Position numbers and translations under genes: made by a program. Below are positions 14,651 to 27,290 of a DNA stretch of 64,000 nucleotides, in pieces. The notes beneath the pieces are model-generated. The model was not told the origin of the DNA. It worked only from the letters and a program-made list of their open reading frames with translations, and searched no databases. Origin of the DNA: Diphasiastrum complanatum. Taxonomy: Eukaryota; Streptophyta; Lycopodiopsida; Lycopodiales; Lycopodiaceae. Numbering within the stretch: position 1 is the stretch's first letter; each line of letters opens with the position of its first letter. The stretch lies in contig CM055092.1 of NCBI GenBank assembly GCA_029204225.1, positions 73,322,857 to 73,386,856 of the forward strand, in the 5' to 3' direction.

Positions 14651-16573
14651 GAGGTCCACTGGACCTTGGTTTTTGAAGTATCTTCCAATCTCTATTAAGA
14701 TATATTGGAGAGACATTCTCGGAGGGCTTGAAGACGGTTTGGTCAATAGTGTAGAAAGCCTACAAAAAATATCGTTCCATAACATATCAAATATAATATC
14801 AAAAAAAGGTTTAATGCAATTTAAGTTTAAGGGCCTAACATTTAAACCCTCCTCCCGCCGCGGTGGGAGGAGAAGCCCAAAAAAAACTAAATAGTATATT
14901 TGTTAAGTTTTTTCATTTTTGGGTTTTTGTAAGTTTTCAAGTTTTTAAATTTAGGAATTTAAACCCAGACTTAGTTAGGATCTTAAGAGATTTGATTAGT
15001 TAGTCTAAAAACAATGATAAGAAATATACTGAGAATCACAAGGAATAAGTTCAGGAGCTCAACGAACAAGCTCAAGAAACGGGCTCACGTACATAAGGAA
15101 GTTAGTTAGATTCAGTGTTGTCTTGCTATGGTTCTACAGTGCTTCTATTTATGCTCTCAAAGAAAGAAACAAAGGAGAAAAATAAATATATATAAAACCC
15201 TGCCAAGTCACCGATCCGTGCATTTTAAAATCCAGTTTCAAACAATAACAAGGTTTGGATCAGTGACGTGGCAAAAATGAGTTTCAAAATAGCAACATAA
15301 TTGGATCGTAAACTTGGAGCAGTAAGTAGACTCAACAATAAGCAAAAAAAGACAGATTGCTGAGGTGTCATTGAGAAAAGAGAAAAAAAACATTTTTGCG
15401 TGGATTGATGACATGGATGAAGCTCGACGATATTATATATAAAGAGGTCCTTTCCAGAGTCATTCAAATTTTTAAAAGTCTACTCTCTATAGTCACTCAC
15501 ATTTCTCTTCATAAGTAAGCTCAGTTTGGTCGTTCATATTCTATTACTAAAGTAAGTTAATAAAATAAATATTGTTATGTGAAATGCATTTTAAATAGTA
15601 TATCTTGATCTTTTTTTACTTTGAAAACAAGAAAACAACGGCCTTCAACAGCGGTCATTTATTTAATATGATGCATGCATATATAGGATGATGTAGAGTC
15701 GAAGATCTCGCGTAGTATAGCCCTCCCGCCTGTCAACAAGGGTTAGATCACTGGATAGGTGCCTAACTATGAATAGATGCTACTTTTAGTTAGTTCTCTA
15801 CTTTTTCTCTAACTCTACCACCACTAACACTACTCATCGTTAACTTTACTCCACTAAACTGACCTTCATCTTGATTTTGGGTGAAAGAGAAGAGAAGTAT
15901 AGAAGAGGTTGAGAGGAGAAGAGAGAAAGAGAGAGATAGAGAGTGAGAGTGAGAGTGGAGGTTAGCTCAAATGCTCATTTCACTTGCTAAAGGAGAAACA
16001 TCAGCTATGGAAACCAAAAAAGCATAAACCTAAAAGCAAATAGAAACAACAATAGCAATAGCAAGCATTGAATAGCAAATGAGAATGCTTCTCTTCCAAA
16101 AATGATAGACTTTTCTCCTTCTCATTAAGCATGGAAAATAGAGTACAAGAGGTCCACCAAAAGGCTTGTCTAAAATGCAAAATGTCAATCCCATCTCCAA
16201 ATTTTCAATCCCCGACACTTCCCAATTCACATAAGCTATTCTTGATCATACAAGATTGGTGGTGTTGTATTTTTGGAGTTGACTACATTTCATATACGAC
16301 GTTCGATGTTCTAACTTCTATGTAGCTAAAAGTTTTATGGGACGTATTCATAAAAAATACATTAGTTTTTGTTTCAAATTTTTCGTTTGACATAGTTAGA
16401 AGCATAAATTCTCATAGGTGAGCACTTTTCATGATATTAGTAAGATGACGATGTCAATATATAATTTGAATGATTGTGTGCATTGTTTTTTTACTTGTTT
16501 TTTTAGGTGGAATGTTGTATCTATTTTGTTTTCTGTCACCAAAGAATAATTAACAATATACAGATCATCTTAC
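14651..16573. other. No recognisable gene
   Basis: AT-rich DNA without visible domains. The one conspicuous structure is the GC-rich palindrome at 14,849-14,872; a GA-rich patch lies at about 15,915-15,960. Confidence 0.4.
14849..14872. repeat. 24-bp GC-rich palindrome
   Basis: CTCCTCCC and GGGAGGAG flank GCCGCGGT, whose core CCGCGG is itself palindromic, so 22 of 24 bases can pair. It stands out sharply from the AT-rich surroundings. Confidence 0.8.
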
Positions 16574-17165
16574 TGTGAGGATTTTAGCACGTGTGAACTT
16601 CACCACACATCTTACAGGATCTTACTGAGGTGTTGTGATTGCACAAGATTGATCAAAGAACAGTATGCTTGAAAAATCTAAGGCAAGGGCACAATGGCAT
16701 ACATCTGATGAAAAAATCTAACTCTTCCCTATGAGAAATGAATGTCAGAAATAATTCTAAGTGTTTAGTATGGGAAAAAAAGGCTGCTCTTGGGTAGAGA
16801 GAGAAAATCAAGCATGAATAACTCAAGTAGAGAGAGAATGAGTCCAAAACACCAAAATCTCAATATTCACAATATGGCAAATCATGCCCAGCTTTCCCTA
16901 CATGAGAGAGACTCGAATTCCTACAGTGGAGTTGCATGGAAAGTCCACTTAACTGAACTAATTGACCTACCAGAGATCCACATGTGTAATTGCATGCATG
17001 TATGTTGCATGTACTGCATGTCAACACATAAAACCGCCTAGATATGTGTAGATCACTTAAACTACTTTGCATGTTGCACGCACTGATTGCATGTGGCTTG
17101 CATGCATACAGTATGACTTTGCATGTTATCTAAACTACTGCATGTCATCAAAATAGAACCTATCT
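16574..17165 (-). repeat. Copia family B LTR, truncated left copy
   Basis: This begins TGTGAGGATTTTAGCACGTG and matches 18,258-18,850 closely over about 590 bp. Compared with the right copy it lacks the last 0.45 kb and joins gag directly at about 17,165. Confidence 0.85.
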
Positions 17166-17484
17166 ACTTGAACAAGTTCAGTGTTCTTAAGAGCATCACT
17201 AATATAGCTAACTCTTGATGAAGATCCTTAACTCTCATGACATATGATGAAGCACTCTCATCTACTCTCTGATAACTTAAAAATATTTGGTTTCTAAGTG
17301 TAAGCAATCTAGAAGTATTTTTTATTTCATAGATTGTTTTAAGAGTATCCCAAGCTTTCTTGGCAGTGGTGCATGTGCTGATCTCTAGAATCAATAATGA
17401 TTCCATTCTGGTCTTCCACATTGCATAATTGGAAGATGTTAATCTCTCACTGTGCTCTAAGAAATGTGAACCAGATGAAGACAT
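17166..17484 (-). pseudogene. Copia family B gag N-terminal part
   Basis: The minus-strand frame from 17,484 has the gag start of copia elements: LTSSNYAMWKTRMESLL, then AWDTLKTIYE, SRLLTLRNQIF and VDESASSYVMRVKDLHQEL (UBN2/gag-polypeptide type). It is cut after about 100 codons by the truncated LTR. No protease, integrase or RT of this copy remains. The 0.76 kb between gag and the right LTR is the untranslated leader. Confidence 0.82.
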
Positions 17485-18245
17485 CTTCTCTATGAGAAAT
17501 TCTACTAATGATAAAAAATGGAGTTGAAAGGATGTTGCTTGCTATCTTAATCTAGGATCTAACACAGATGTTGATCCACCCTATGAAATCTAGCAACAGA
17601 TGTGAGAACAAATTCTCAACACAGAAAATCAGTCTATCTTGAATTTGGATCTTGCTTCAATCACAAAAGAAGAAGCACATGCAAGCAAGAAGTCTATCTC
17701 TCCCACGAGTTTCAAAGTACTGATAAACTCTCTAGGGACTTACTTTCAACTCAAACACAGTAATATGTGTGAAATGAAAAGTCTAAGACCTCATAACACT
17801 CACTTCTATCCAATTCTACTTGATTGACAGTAAAAATTGATGAAAATGTTGAAAAAGACAGATGTGTACTCACTTTGGCATATCCCATGAGTTGGGTACC
17901 CTCTCAAACTCTCTGATTGCCTAAAACTCTTCTAAAAACAAATCAAATTGATTTAGAAACAAGAGCAACACATTCTACTTTTCAATATCTATCCAACAAG
18001 CTATAGGACATCAAATTTGGATCATTCCTTGAGAATAGCACTCATTAATGAGGGCTGCTTTCACACGTGTGAGCTATCTGTCCGTACAGAGCTCCGCTGG
18101 ATCAAATCAGTCTTTATTTGATCCACTTATGGTCCTCAGATTGCTTGTTTCTCAGCAAGTTTGAATATCTCTCCCAAATCTGAGTTCCTGCAAGCAAAAA
18201 CATTGATGATCTGATGTATACACCCTCACCTCTTTAAAGCATTGA

Positions 18246-18257
18246 GCTCTGATATCA
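18246..18257 (-). other. Primer-binding site of copia family B
   Basis: GCTCTGATATCA on the plus strand is complementary to the initiator tRNA-Met 3' end with one mismatch and lies directly next to the right LTR, so that LTR is the 5' LTR of a minus-strand element. Confidence 0.75.
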
Positions 18258-19315
18258 TGTGAAGTTTTTAGCACGTGTGAACTTCACCACACACCTTATA
18301 GGATCTTACTGAGGTGTTGTGATTGCACAAGACTGATCAAAGAATAGTATGCTTGAAAAATCTAAGGCAAGAGCACAATGACATACATCTGATGAAAAAA
18401 TCTAACTCTTCACTATGAGAAATGAATGTCAGAAATAATTCTAAGTGTTTAGTATGGGAAAAAAAGGCTGCTCTTGGGTAGAGAGAGAAAATCAAGCATG
18501 AATAACTCAAGTAGAGAGAGAATGAGTCCAAAACACCAAAATCTCAATATTCACAATATGGCAAATCATGCCCAACTTTCCCTACACGAGAGAGACTTAA
18601 ATTCCTATAGTGGAGTTGCATGAAAAGTCCACTTAACTGAACTAATTCACCTACCAGAGATCCACATGTGTAACTGCATGCATGTATGTTGCATGTACTG
18701 CATGTCAACTCATAAAACTGCCTAGACATGTGTAGATCATTGAAACTACTTTTCATGTTGCATGCACTGATTGCATGTGGCTTGCCTGCATACAATATGA
18801 CTTTGTATGTTATCTAAACTACTGCATGTCATCAAAATAGAACCTATCTAACTCAAATCCGAGCTACACTAGAAGGATATGTGCTCAATTCACACTCCTT
18901 TTATGTACAACATGAAACTTAATGAAAATCACCATGGACATGGCCCCAAACTCGAGAGGAAACGTGTGGAGCAAAATCACCCATGCAACAAAAAATGGCT
19001 ACTTCACCCCCAAGCCAAGGTGAATGAAAAAGAAAGGAGGAGATCATGGCTCATAGAATCAAAAATTCCAATAGGGAGATGGGCGAGTTTCCATAGTATA
19101 TATTCTCTCCCATGAGGAGAAAATATTTCAATTAGGATCCCCATGCAACCTGAATAAGCAATTGACCTCATATTCTTGTATTATAGTAGTCAAACACCAT
19201 GCAAGTGCTCCTATGTCCAATTATAGGTCTGGGCCCTCATATGGTCATTAATTACTTTACCGGCCAAGTTCGAAATGATGAGGCATAACTAATAACCATA
19301 TACACTGGAGAAATC
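18258..19315 (-). repeat. Copia family B 5' LTR (about 1.06 kb)
   Basis: The first 590 bp match the left copy at 16,574. The last part, about 18,946-19,315, matches a separate fragment at 28,360-28,740, for example around TCCAATTATAGGTCTGGGCC. The right end near 19,315 is approximate because it meets copia A copy 2 without a clear CA end. Confidence 0.7.
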
Positions 19316-21105
19316 GGCTACTTGGTTTATAGCTGTGATTGATAAGAAAAGTGTTGATCCTTTGAAACCATGCTCTAGCAGATTGTTTCAAGCCATAAAG
19401 TGCTCTGTGGAGTTTACATACATGTTCCTGTTTGCCTTCGATATTATAGCCTTCGGGTTGTATCATGTAAATATCTTCTTCAATAAATCCATTGAGATAT
19501 GATGTATGTACATCTGTTTGATGTACTTCTAAATTTGTTCTAGTAGCGAACGACAATAGAAGTTTGATTGAAGAATGTTTAACTATTGAACTGAAAGTCT
19601 CAGTGTAGTCGACATTATGTACCTAAGAAAATTTTCTCGCGACAAGTCGAGTTTTTCTTCGATCGATATTTCCATGTGCCTTGTATTTGATTTTGAATAT
19701 CCATTTGCAATCAACTACATTTCTACTAGCAGACAATTCGACAATAGTCCAAGTTTGGTTCTTGATAAGAGATGAATACTCTTTATTCATAGCTTCTTTC
19801 CAAAAATCAGAATTGGGCTAACTAAGTGTCTCTTCGACAATAGTTGGCTCTTGAACAAGATAAGTTGCAGACTCGTCGATATACCTTATAGGTGGTCTCT
19901 ACATTCTCTTGTCGATCTTCTGAGAAATGATCGAAGTTTATTATTTTCATCATGCTGTAGTTGATGAGCTGCAACATCATCTTCTTCAGATTCGTTGTTG
20001 ATACTATGTTCGTCTGAAGTGGACGAGCTAGGACCTTCAATAGGAATAGTCGACTTGGGGACATAAGTGTTTGATACTTCGAGAGAGTCCGATAGTTCAA
20101 GTATATGAGCTTTGCCCTTACCTTTGAGGTCAATAAATTGATCTTCAATGAAGACGATATCCCGACTGGTGGATATCTTCAACTCAACAAGATCATATTA
20201 CTTATAAGCTTTATTTGAGGTAGTGTAGCTAATGAAAATAGATTTGATACTCTAGAAGTCGAGCTTATTCCTAAGATCTTGCGATACATCCAAAAACTCA
20301 TAGGTTTGATAATGATGGTTTGGAGCCTGTCCAGACTTCATAAGGTGTTTTGTTTGAGAGGCCTTGAGTCGGATATCTGTTCTGAATATAAGATGCAGTC
20401 GAAGGATTTCAGAAGTGTCGAATGAGCAAGCATAGACTTAGCCGATTTGATTGAGGTTCTGTTCTTTCTCTCAGCAAGTCCATTTGACTGAGGCGAATAG
20501 GAGGTGACTGTTGCTCCAATGTCGTTGTTAAGGCGATACTTCTTGAATTCGGTAGAGATGTACTCTCCCCCTGTTGTTGGACCTCAGTGCTTTAATTCTT
20601 TTATCAATTTCCATTTATGCATGCTCTTTGAATTCTCGAAAGATTTTGAAAGGTGTCGATATGATCATCACCCAGTTTTCATATGTAGAAGACAAGCTTG
20701 AAACCAATGTTCGTCATGATTGGGTCTTGATCGTCGATGATCGATTGGAGTGAATCATCATTCGACAAGTGTGAAGAATTTTCTTCTGAGATGAAACTTG
20801 AAAGTCACGTCTCTCACACCATATAGTAAGCTTAGGATGTCCCATACTTCTTTCGAAGTTTGAGCTTCAGATATGTGGCCAATCTGAGTGTCTGATATAT
20901 TGAGAATAATAAGCACGAAAGCTTTACCATCCTTCGATTTCCATTTTGAGTCGGGTGTGTTGTCTTCAAGCGTCACTTCGATATCTGTGACAACATCCCA
21001 CAACTCATTGGTGATTAGCAAGGTCTTCATATTAAATTTACACAAATAGTAATTGGATCCATTCAGTTTGTCTACATTGAGATCAACTTTACTATGAGAA
21101 TCCAT
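19316..21105 (-). pseudogene. Ty1/copia family A, copy 2: internally deleted gag-IN-RT
   Basis: Gag at 21,105 (DSHSKVDLNVDKLNGSNY, ISDTQIGHI.EAQTSKEVWD) is close to family A copy 1. A deletion near 20,640 then joins gag straight to the integrase core (GEY motif, SAKSMLAHSTLLKSF) at 20,600-20,430. The integrase/RT linker (FISYTTSNKAYK) and the acidic spacer (PIEGPSSSTSDE) lie at 20,260-19,890, and RT (VHQTDVHTSYLNGFIEEDIY, LHRALYGLKQSARAWFQ) at 19,556-19,320. The RT lacks its catalytic YVDD segment, having been cut by the family B LTR. Several frameshifts make it dead. Confidence 0.83.
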
Positions 21106-21255
21106 CTAGAATTTTAATTTGTCGATAAATTAATAGCTCTAAGAATGATACCATGCGACGCTACAATGGAAATCAATTATCTGATACTGAAATTTAATAC
21201 CACAAATTGAAGATTAAGAGCAAGTGTGCTTTGATAAGAATATGACTAATCCTTT

Positions 21256-21259
<4 letters not shown>

Positions 21260-21291
<32 letters not shown>
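21260..21291. repeat. (AC)n microsatellite, about 32 bp
   Basis: A pure AC run next to the 5' end of copia A copy 2. Confidence 0.95.
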
Positions 21292-21293
<2 letters not shown>

Positions 21294-22423
21294 TGATGTT
21301 TGAAGTAAATAAACCTCGAAGTCAATTTTATTTTTACAAATGAGCTAAACAATAGCTAATAGTATAATATCCACTACCAATTTGATCGTAACATGGACTT
21401 GAAAGAGTGAAGGACAATAGCAATATGGCACGCAAATAACCAAACCCAACCATAAAGTGAATCTATGCTCCACCGGAGTGGGAGTTACTCCATAATCAAA
21501 ATCCAAGATCTCTCACTTAGGTCACAATCATGGGGTGATGATGATGTCATGTAATATCATGGCCTACCTCCAATCCAAAGATCTTATAGTTGAGTCTAGG
21601 TGAATCTATAAGGTCATTCACCTAGGAAATGAATGAATGTTGAAATCCACTAATACAGCTACAATGGAAACCATATTCCAAAAGTGCCTATGGAATTAAC
21701 AACTCCACACTATAAGTCCATTCTAGTGGTTCTATGAGTTAACTCAAGTCCTTGGTTTCAAATCCCCTCACCACTAAAGACATCCCTCAATCCTAGGTCA
21801 TGTACCAACTATCATATGCTAACCTCAAAAAAATAAATACATAGCTAGTCCAACATAATCATAGTTAGTTGAGAACACAACAAATACCATACAATATGCC
21901 TCAATCATTGCAAGAGATACATGTTTTTACATCTAGGCAAAACCATGAGCCAAACGACAAATATTCGAAAGATGTCATAGTTGCAAATTGAATAATCATT
22001 TGACTAAATGCTCAAATTTTTGGGCTTCTTGCAAATGACTAAAGGCTACTCAACTCAGTATAAAAAATGACTTCAACATCCCTTTGTAGGGGGAGAATTT
22101 GAGGCCTTTTATTAAGGTAAAAATCATGAGACAAATGACCAATACTTAAAGGTTGTGCCTAATGCAATAATACTCAACTGAGAGACCTTCAATTTTGCTA
22201 GATTCACTATAGGCTTGGGCTTTGTTTATTTGCATGCCCTATTCCTAATGTCTTTCATTCTTTTAGATTCATGTTAGGATCAAATATGTAGTGGTGGGTA
22301 TTATACTATTAGCTAGTGCTTAGCTCATATGTAAAAAGAAAAAGAAAATTGAGTTTTAATTACTGAAGCATAAGTTGTGTTGGTTTTTTTTTAAAATTAG
22401 TCAAATTTTACTGACACACACAA
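21292..22423. other. No recognisable gene
   Basis: Low-complexity, AT-rich DNA without visible domains. It ends in a short CA-rich stretch (GACACACACAA) against the copia C LTR. Confidence 0.4.
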
Positions 22424-22693
22424 TTAGAATTAAAGTAGATCTATTGTGTTACTTTACAGTGGGTCCTATCAGTGGATAAGGATCAGTTGTCCTTGCCACG
22501 AGGCGAGTCGACGGGACACGCATCCCGTCAACGGCAACATGGGCCATGCATGGGTTGCCATAGTAAAGAATTATATGTACAATGTATTTTGGTTTTGAGA
22601 AATACAGTTGCTACGAAAGCTTGGTGTGGAGAGTGTTTTCTGTCTGTGTAATTGTGTAGCATGATCTGTAATCCTGTTTGAAGCAAATTCTAA
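22424..22693 (+). repeat. Copia C 5' LTR
   Basis: 270 bp, matching 28,085-28,355 and 29,604-29,873 along the whole length. The 8-bp ends TTAGAATT and AATTCTAA are inverted copies of each other. The left flank is CA-rich. Confidence 0.85.
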
Positions 22694-22695
22694 GT

Positions 22696-22707
22696 TGGTA
22701 TCAGAGC
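22696..22707 (+). other. Primer-binding site of copia C
   Basis: TGGTATCAGAGC, a perfect match to the initiator tRNA-Met primer site, two bases after the LTR edge. Confidence 0.92.
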
Positions 22708-23953
22708 CGTACAGGGAATGTACACAGTACAGTGTCGCCGTTGAAGAGAGCTTCGAGACAAGAGAAGTTTTCTGAGAGTTCGGGGTCTACAGCAGGTTGA
22801 AGATAGAAAGTAAAGCACTGGTGCACGGTTTCTAGCATACAGAAGCTTGCCAATCTTAAAATTGTAAGAGGGTTCAAAAATATGACTTGTCAGTTGAATC
22901 CAAAAAGCAGAGAGGTGGAACTTTGTAAAGAAGCTGCTTGGTGTTTGCAGTTGGTGTGCATCCAATCGGACATCGATTTACGAAGGGTTTGAAGCAAGAG
23001 ACTGTTTGTTGTAGGGTGACCTCAAAGAAAGAGGATTAGCCAGACAAAGAGCTATAAACAGTTAGCCAAGTTCAATATTTCCAAGGAAAACCCTGGACTA
23101 GGGTTTGGAAGTACAAAAGTTTGGATCTTGAGCTGCAGGAGACCATTTTCTGATATGTAAAAGCAGGATCAAGGGCACCCTAGCAGTCTGAAGCACTAGC
23201 CAGAGGGCCGTGGCTGGCCACAGCCTGTAAATGGAGCTGGATCAACTTATCCTTGGGTGGCTGCCATAGATAAAAGCTTCAGAAGATAGAAGAAAGCTCG
23301 TGAAGGAGGCCATGAGCTCATGCGCGGTGGAACCATAGTGTTTCGAGGTGTTTAGTGAACATAGGAGGAGTCGTGAGCTCGCGCACAGATTGAATTACAT
23401 CCATCTGATTAGTCTCCATGAGGATTAATGGTGGAGATGAGGCACTACGGCCATTGGATTAAGTTAGACCAATGGATGAGAGTAGAAGGTGCCTTGAAGA
23501 AGTCTAAAGGGAGTTGAAGTGCAGAATACACTTCAACTTCATTAAAAAAATTCAAACTGAAATTGGAGTTGGGTCATAAACAGTTCAAAAATTCAAAATG
23601 TCCTTATTTTCTAGTCCTTTATTCGTTTTGACCCAAACGAAGGGCTACGGACTCCAAACGAAAGGCACCCAGACTGTATCCGCAAGTACGGTACTGCAAA
23701 ATAGAGTGATTGTAGCAAAGAACGTGCTCAATGGATGTCAAATCTCTTTTGCCCCTTTCAAGGAGCGGGAGTCTGGAGTGCGAGGTGAAAAGCATTTCAC
23801 GTTTGGAGAGTGACTTGGCTTGCGAAACGTCACCTAAGCAACTGGACGCCCTGGTGTGAAATTTTAGCAGGTCATCAAAACAAGTTATTGACGTCACCCT
23901 TGTACTCAAAACATATCTTTTAGCCTACGGTTGCAGTTTTAGACAATTTTGGG
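22708..23953 (+). other. Untranslated leader of copia C
   Basis: About 1.25 kb between primer-binding site and gag Met, without a conserved open frame. It is longer than the leader of most copia elements and probably holds packaging and regulatory sequence, which I cannot identify. Confidence 0.5.
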
Positions 23954-24730
23954 ATGTCAAACATGGGAGAGTCCATTTTGAGCGAATATAACAAATTGGA
24001 CGAGATTTCCAACTATGTAGTGTGGAAATTCAAAATGAAAAACATACTGATAGAGAAGGAACTATGGGATGTCATCACAAGTGATGAGAGAAGACTGTCA
24101 AATGAAGTGGACATTCAAGTTTTCGACAGGAAGGCGAGAAGAGCTTTGACCTTTATCAACTTGTCAGTGAAAGACATCATCATTACCTACATAAGTGATG
24201 GCATTACACCTAGACAGACATGGGATGTGCTAAAGGAGCAGTTCGAGACGTCAAACTCATCAAGGATTATATTTCTGAAGTCAAAATTGAATAGTGCCCG
24301 AATGGAACAAGGAGAGCACATTCAGACGTACATGACCATAATCAAGACGATGACAGATGAACTGCATTCTATTGGTGAGTGCATACGTGATGTTGAGCTA
24401 GTACAATGCATTGTGCGACATTGTAGAACCTTTTCAGATGTTTGTGAGTGGGATAACATCAAGAGAAATATTACCAACCTTTGATGAACTCACATGAATC
24501 TTGATGCAGGAGGAGCAACGAGGAGAAATGGTGAAAGCTAGATGTCAAAATACTGATGATCAAGCACTTGCGATACGCCAAAAATAAGGCAAAGGCAAGG
24601 GCAAGAAGAAGTCTAAGCAACAATTCGCCAAGACTCAGGAGGATGAGGGATCATCCAGCAAGACCAAGAAGAAGGGCAAATGCTTCCATTGCGGCAAAAA
24701 GTGCCATTGGAAAAGCGAATGTCAAAAATC
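23954..24730 (+). pseudogene. Copia C gag
   Basis: Starts MSNMGESILSEYNKLDEISN and continues VVWKFKMKNILIEKELWDVI, TWDVLKEQFETSNSSRI, with the gag-polypeptide core to 24,484 where a TGA interrupts. Downstream a knuckle reads CFHCGKKCHWKSEC at about 24,679-24,720 in a shifted frame, so gag is broken by at least one stop and one frameshift. The product would form the virus-like particle that packages the element RNA. Confidence 0.88.
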
Positions 24731-25127
24731 CTTGGCGGAATCAGACAAGGGGAAGCCAAAGCAAGCAGGTAACCTTGTCGACGAAGGAGAGATTGAAGAC
24801 TTTAGCATCTTCATATCAGCATTGTCATCTAATCAAGATGATCAAACGTGGTACATTGACTCGGGAGTCACAAGACACATGACAGGTAACAAAGATTGGT
24901 TCAACAACTTGAAAAAGTTGGATAATGGAACGTTTGTTTCACAAGCAAATGGTGATGTGTGCAAGGTCAAGGGGATAGGCACCGTTTCCATCCAACTACC
25001 TGATGGAAAAAGCAAGACGATCAAGCGAGTACTTTATGTACCAAGTTTGAAGAAAAATATACTTTCCGTTGGTGTCATTACTGATCAAAAGTTGAAAGTA
25101 GATTTGCCCATGATCATTGCTTTGTGA
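24731..25127 (+). pseudogene. Copia C protease
   Basis: WYIDSGVTRHMTGNKDWF carries the aspartic protease active site (DSG), followed by IKRVLYVPSLKKNILSVGVI, the usual end of the domain. The frame ends with a TGA at about 25,125. Confidence 0.88.
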
Positions 25128-26000
25128 AGGATGTGATCCAAAAGTTTAAAGTTATTGCAGATGGTATAAGGGAGCCCAACATTAAATTGTATAGGTTGAA
25201 TGCTACAATTAATGGGCAACATGGACTTATCTCGTCCATTCCATCACAAACTGAACTGTGGCATAAAAGACTTGGTCATTTGAACCTAGGAAGCCTTAGC
25301 TTGATGAGGAAATTGGAAATGGTGAAAGGATTGCCTATGATGGAAGACCACTTGAAGACGTTGTGCAAATCATGTGTGTATGGGAAGCAACATCGAGAGA
25401 AATTCAACAAAGGTGATGTTGCAAGGGCGAAGAACATCATGGATTTGATCCTCACAGATCTATGTGGGCCTATGAGGACTATGTCCATGGGTGGAGATTT
25501 TTATTTCATGACCTTCATAGATGATATGTCACGTAAGATGTGGATTTACTTCTTGAAGAAGAAATCAGATGCTTTCGCCACTTTCAAGAGCTTCAAAGCA
25601 TTGGTCGAAAATCAAACATGTAGGAAGATCAAAGTTCTAAGATCGAATAGTGGAGGTGAGTACAAGTCTACTAACTTCAATGATCTTTGTGATCAATGCG
25701 GGATCAAAAGAAAATTTACTCAGGCTCATACTCCTGAACTCAATGGTGTAGCTGGGCGCAAGAATTGTACAATTGTGGAAAACGCCAGATCTATGCTAGT
25801 TGAGATTAAGCTACCAAAAGATTCTTGGTCATAAGCATGCAATACGATAGTTTATCTTCAAAATAGAAGTCCTACCATTGCCATACCAAAGATAACACCT
25901 GAGGAGGCATTCACAAAGAAGAAGCTAAAGGTGAACCACTTGCAAATCTTTGGATGTAAGACCTTTGTACACATTCCTATAAGGAAGAAATACGTAAGCT
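25124..26000 (+). pseudogene. Copia C integrase
   Basis: ELWHKRLGHLN (pre-integrase) and a CKSCVYGKQHR zinc-binding end are followed by the core: LILTDLCGPM keeps the first catalytic Asp, LRSNSGGEYKS has Asn where the second catalytic Asp (LRSDNGGEY) is expected, and NGVAGRKN has Gly where the catalytic Glu (NGVVERKN) is expected. The TAA at about 25,832 replaces the Trp-Ala-Glu region. Two of three metal-binding residues are lost, so it cannot integrate DNA. Confidence 0.88.
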
Positions 26001-27290
26001 TGATGTAAAAGCTATAAAATGCATATTCATGGGATATGATGATCGTGTAAAGGTCTATAGATGTTTTGATCCAGTGGAGAACAAAATACATGTTAGCCGT
26101 GATGTTATCTTTGATGAATCCAAGATGTATGAAGATGAGGATGCTGAGAAGATGGATACTTCTACTGAGAAAGATGGTACAATGAGGATTCCTCTTGACG
26201 ATGATTCATTTATTGACTTTCCTAGTGATGGACATGAGGATACACCTCATGATACTACTACTCAACCTCAAGACATGGGTTGGAGAGGTAAAGACAAATC
26301 TTTTGGTGCAAAAAGGATTGAAGTTGCAAGTGACAAATGCAAGAAGAAAGATGTATAGTGGGATATATTTTTAGCAAGAAGTCGTTCACCTAACATGAAG
26401 CTCCCTAAGTGGTTTGAGAGATTGATGGAGAGCCGCGATGTGGATGACTTTTCAGGATCATATAGCCATGGAGACCTACGAAGATCAACAAGAGAGAAGA
26501 CACAACCTGAAAGGTATGAAGCAAATTATGCTTTCTTATCTAGCATTATTCAAAGCAAAGAACCTTTGACTTATATTGAAGCGAAGAATGATGACATTTG
26601 GATCAAGGCCATGAAAGAAGAGATGGAGTCAATTTAGCACATGGGACTTAGTGGAACCACCAGTTGGCAAGAAACCCATTGGTTGTAAATGGGTATACAA
26701 GACTAAGTACCATGCAAATGGAAGTATAGCAAAGCACAAAGCAAGATTGGTGATCAAAGGTTATGCACAAACTAAAGGCATCGACTATGAGGAGATCTTT
26801 GCGCCAGTATGTAAGTGGAATACTCTACGTCTACTTGTTGCTTTAGCTTCACACTTTGGTGGTTGGCCTTTGCATTAGATGAATGTGAAATTTGCTTTTC
26901 TAAATGGTGAGTAAGAAGAAGAGGTGTTCATGGATCAACCTGAAGACTTTGTAGCGAAAGGACAGGAGAATAAAGTATGTCGCTTGAAGAAAGCACTTTA
27001 TGGTCTTAAACAGGCACCACGTGCATGGTATAGCAGGATTGATGCCTACTTTCGTTCTAAGGGGATGGTGAGAACACATTCTGATCCAAATCTTTACGTC
27101 TTATGCTTTGATGGTATGGTTGCTTTGATTGCTCTTTATGTTGATGACTTGATTATTATGAGAAATAATCAAGAGATGATAGACATAATCAAGAAAGACC
27201 TCATGGAACAATTTCGAGATGACAGATCTCAACCTAATGCATTATTGTATTGGAGTGGAGGTGTGACAAAAGGGACATGAGGTGGGTCTT
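26001..27290 (+). pseudogene. Copia C reverse transcriptase
   Basis: After the linker (GYDDRVKVYRCFDP, IHVSRDVIFDES, LRRSTREKTQPERY), RT reads WVYKTKYHANGSIAKHKARL, GIDYEEIFAPVCKWNTLR, ALYGLKQAPRAWY and the catalytic YVDDLII. In-frame stops at about 26,358, 26,635 and 26,878 and a frame change near 27,280 inactivate it. The enzyme would copy the element RNA into DNA. Confidence 0.9.
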
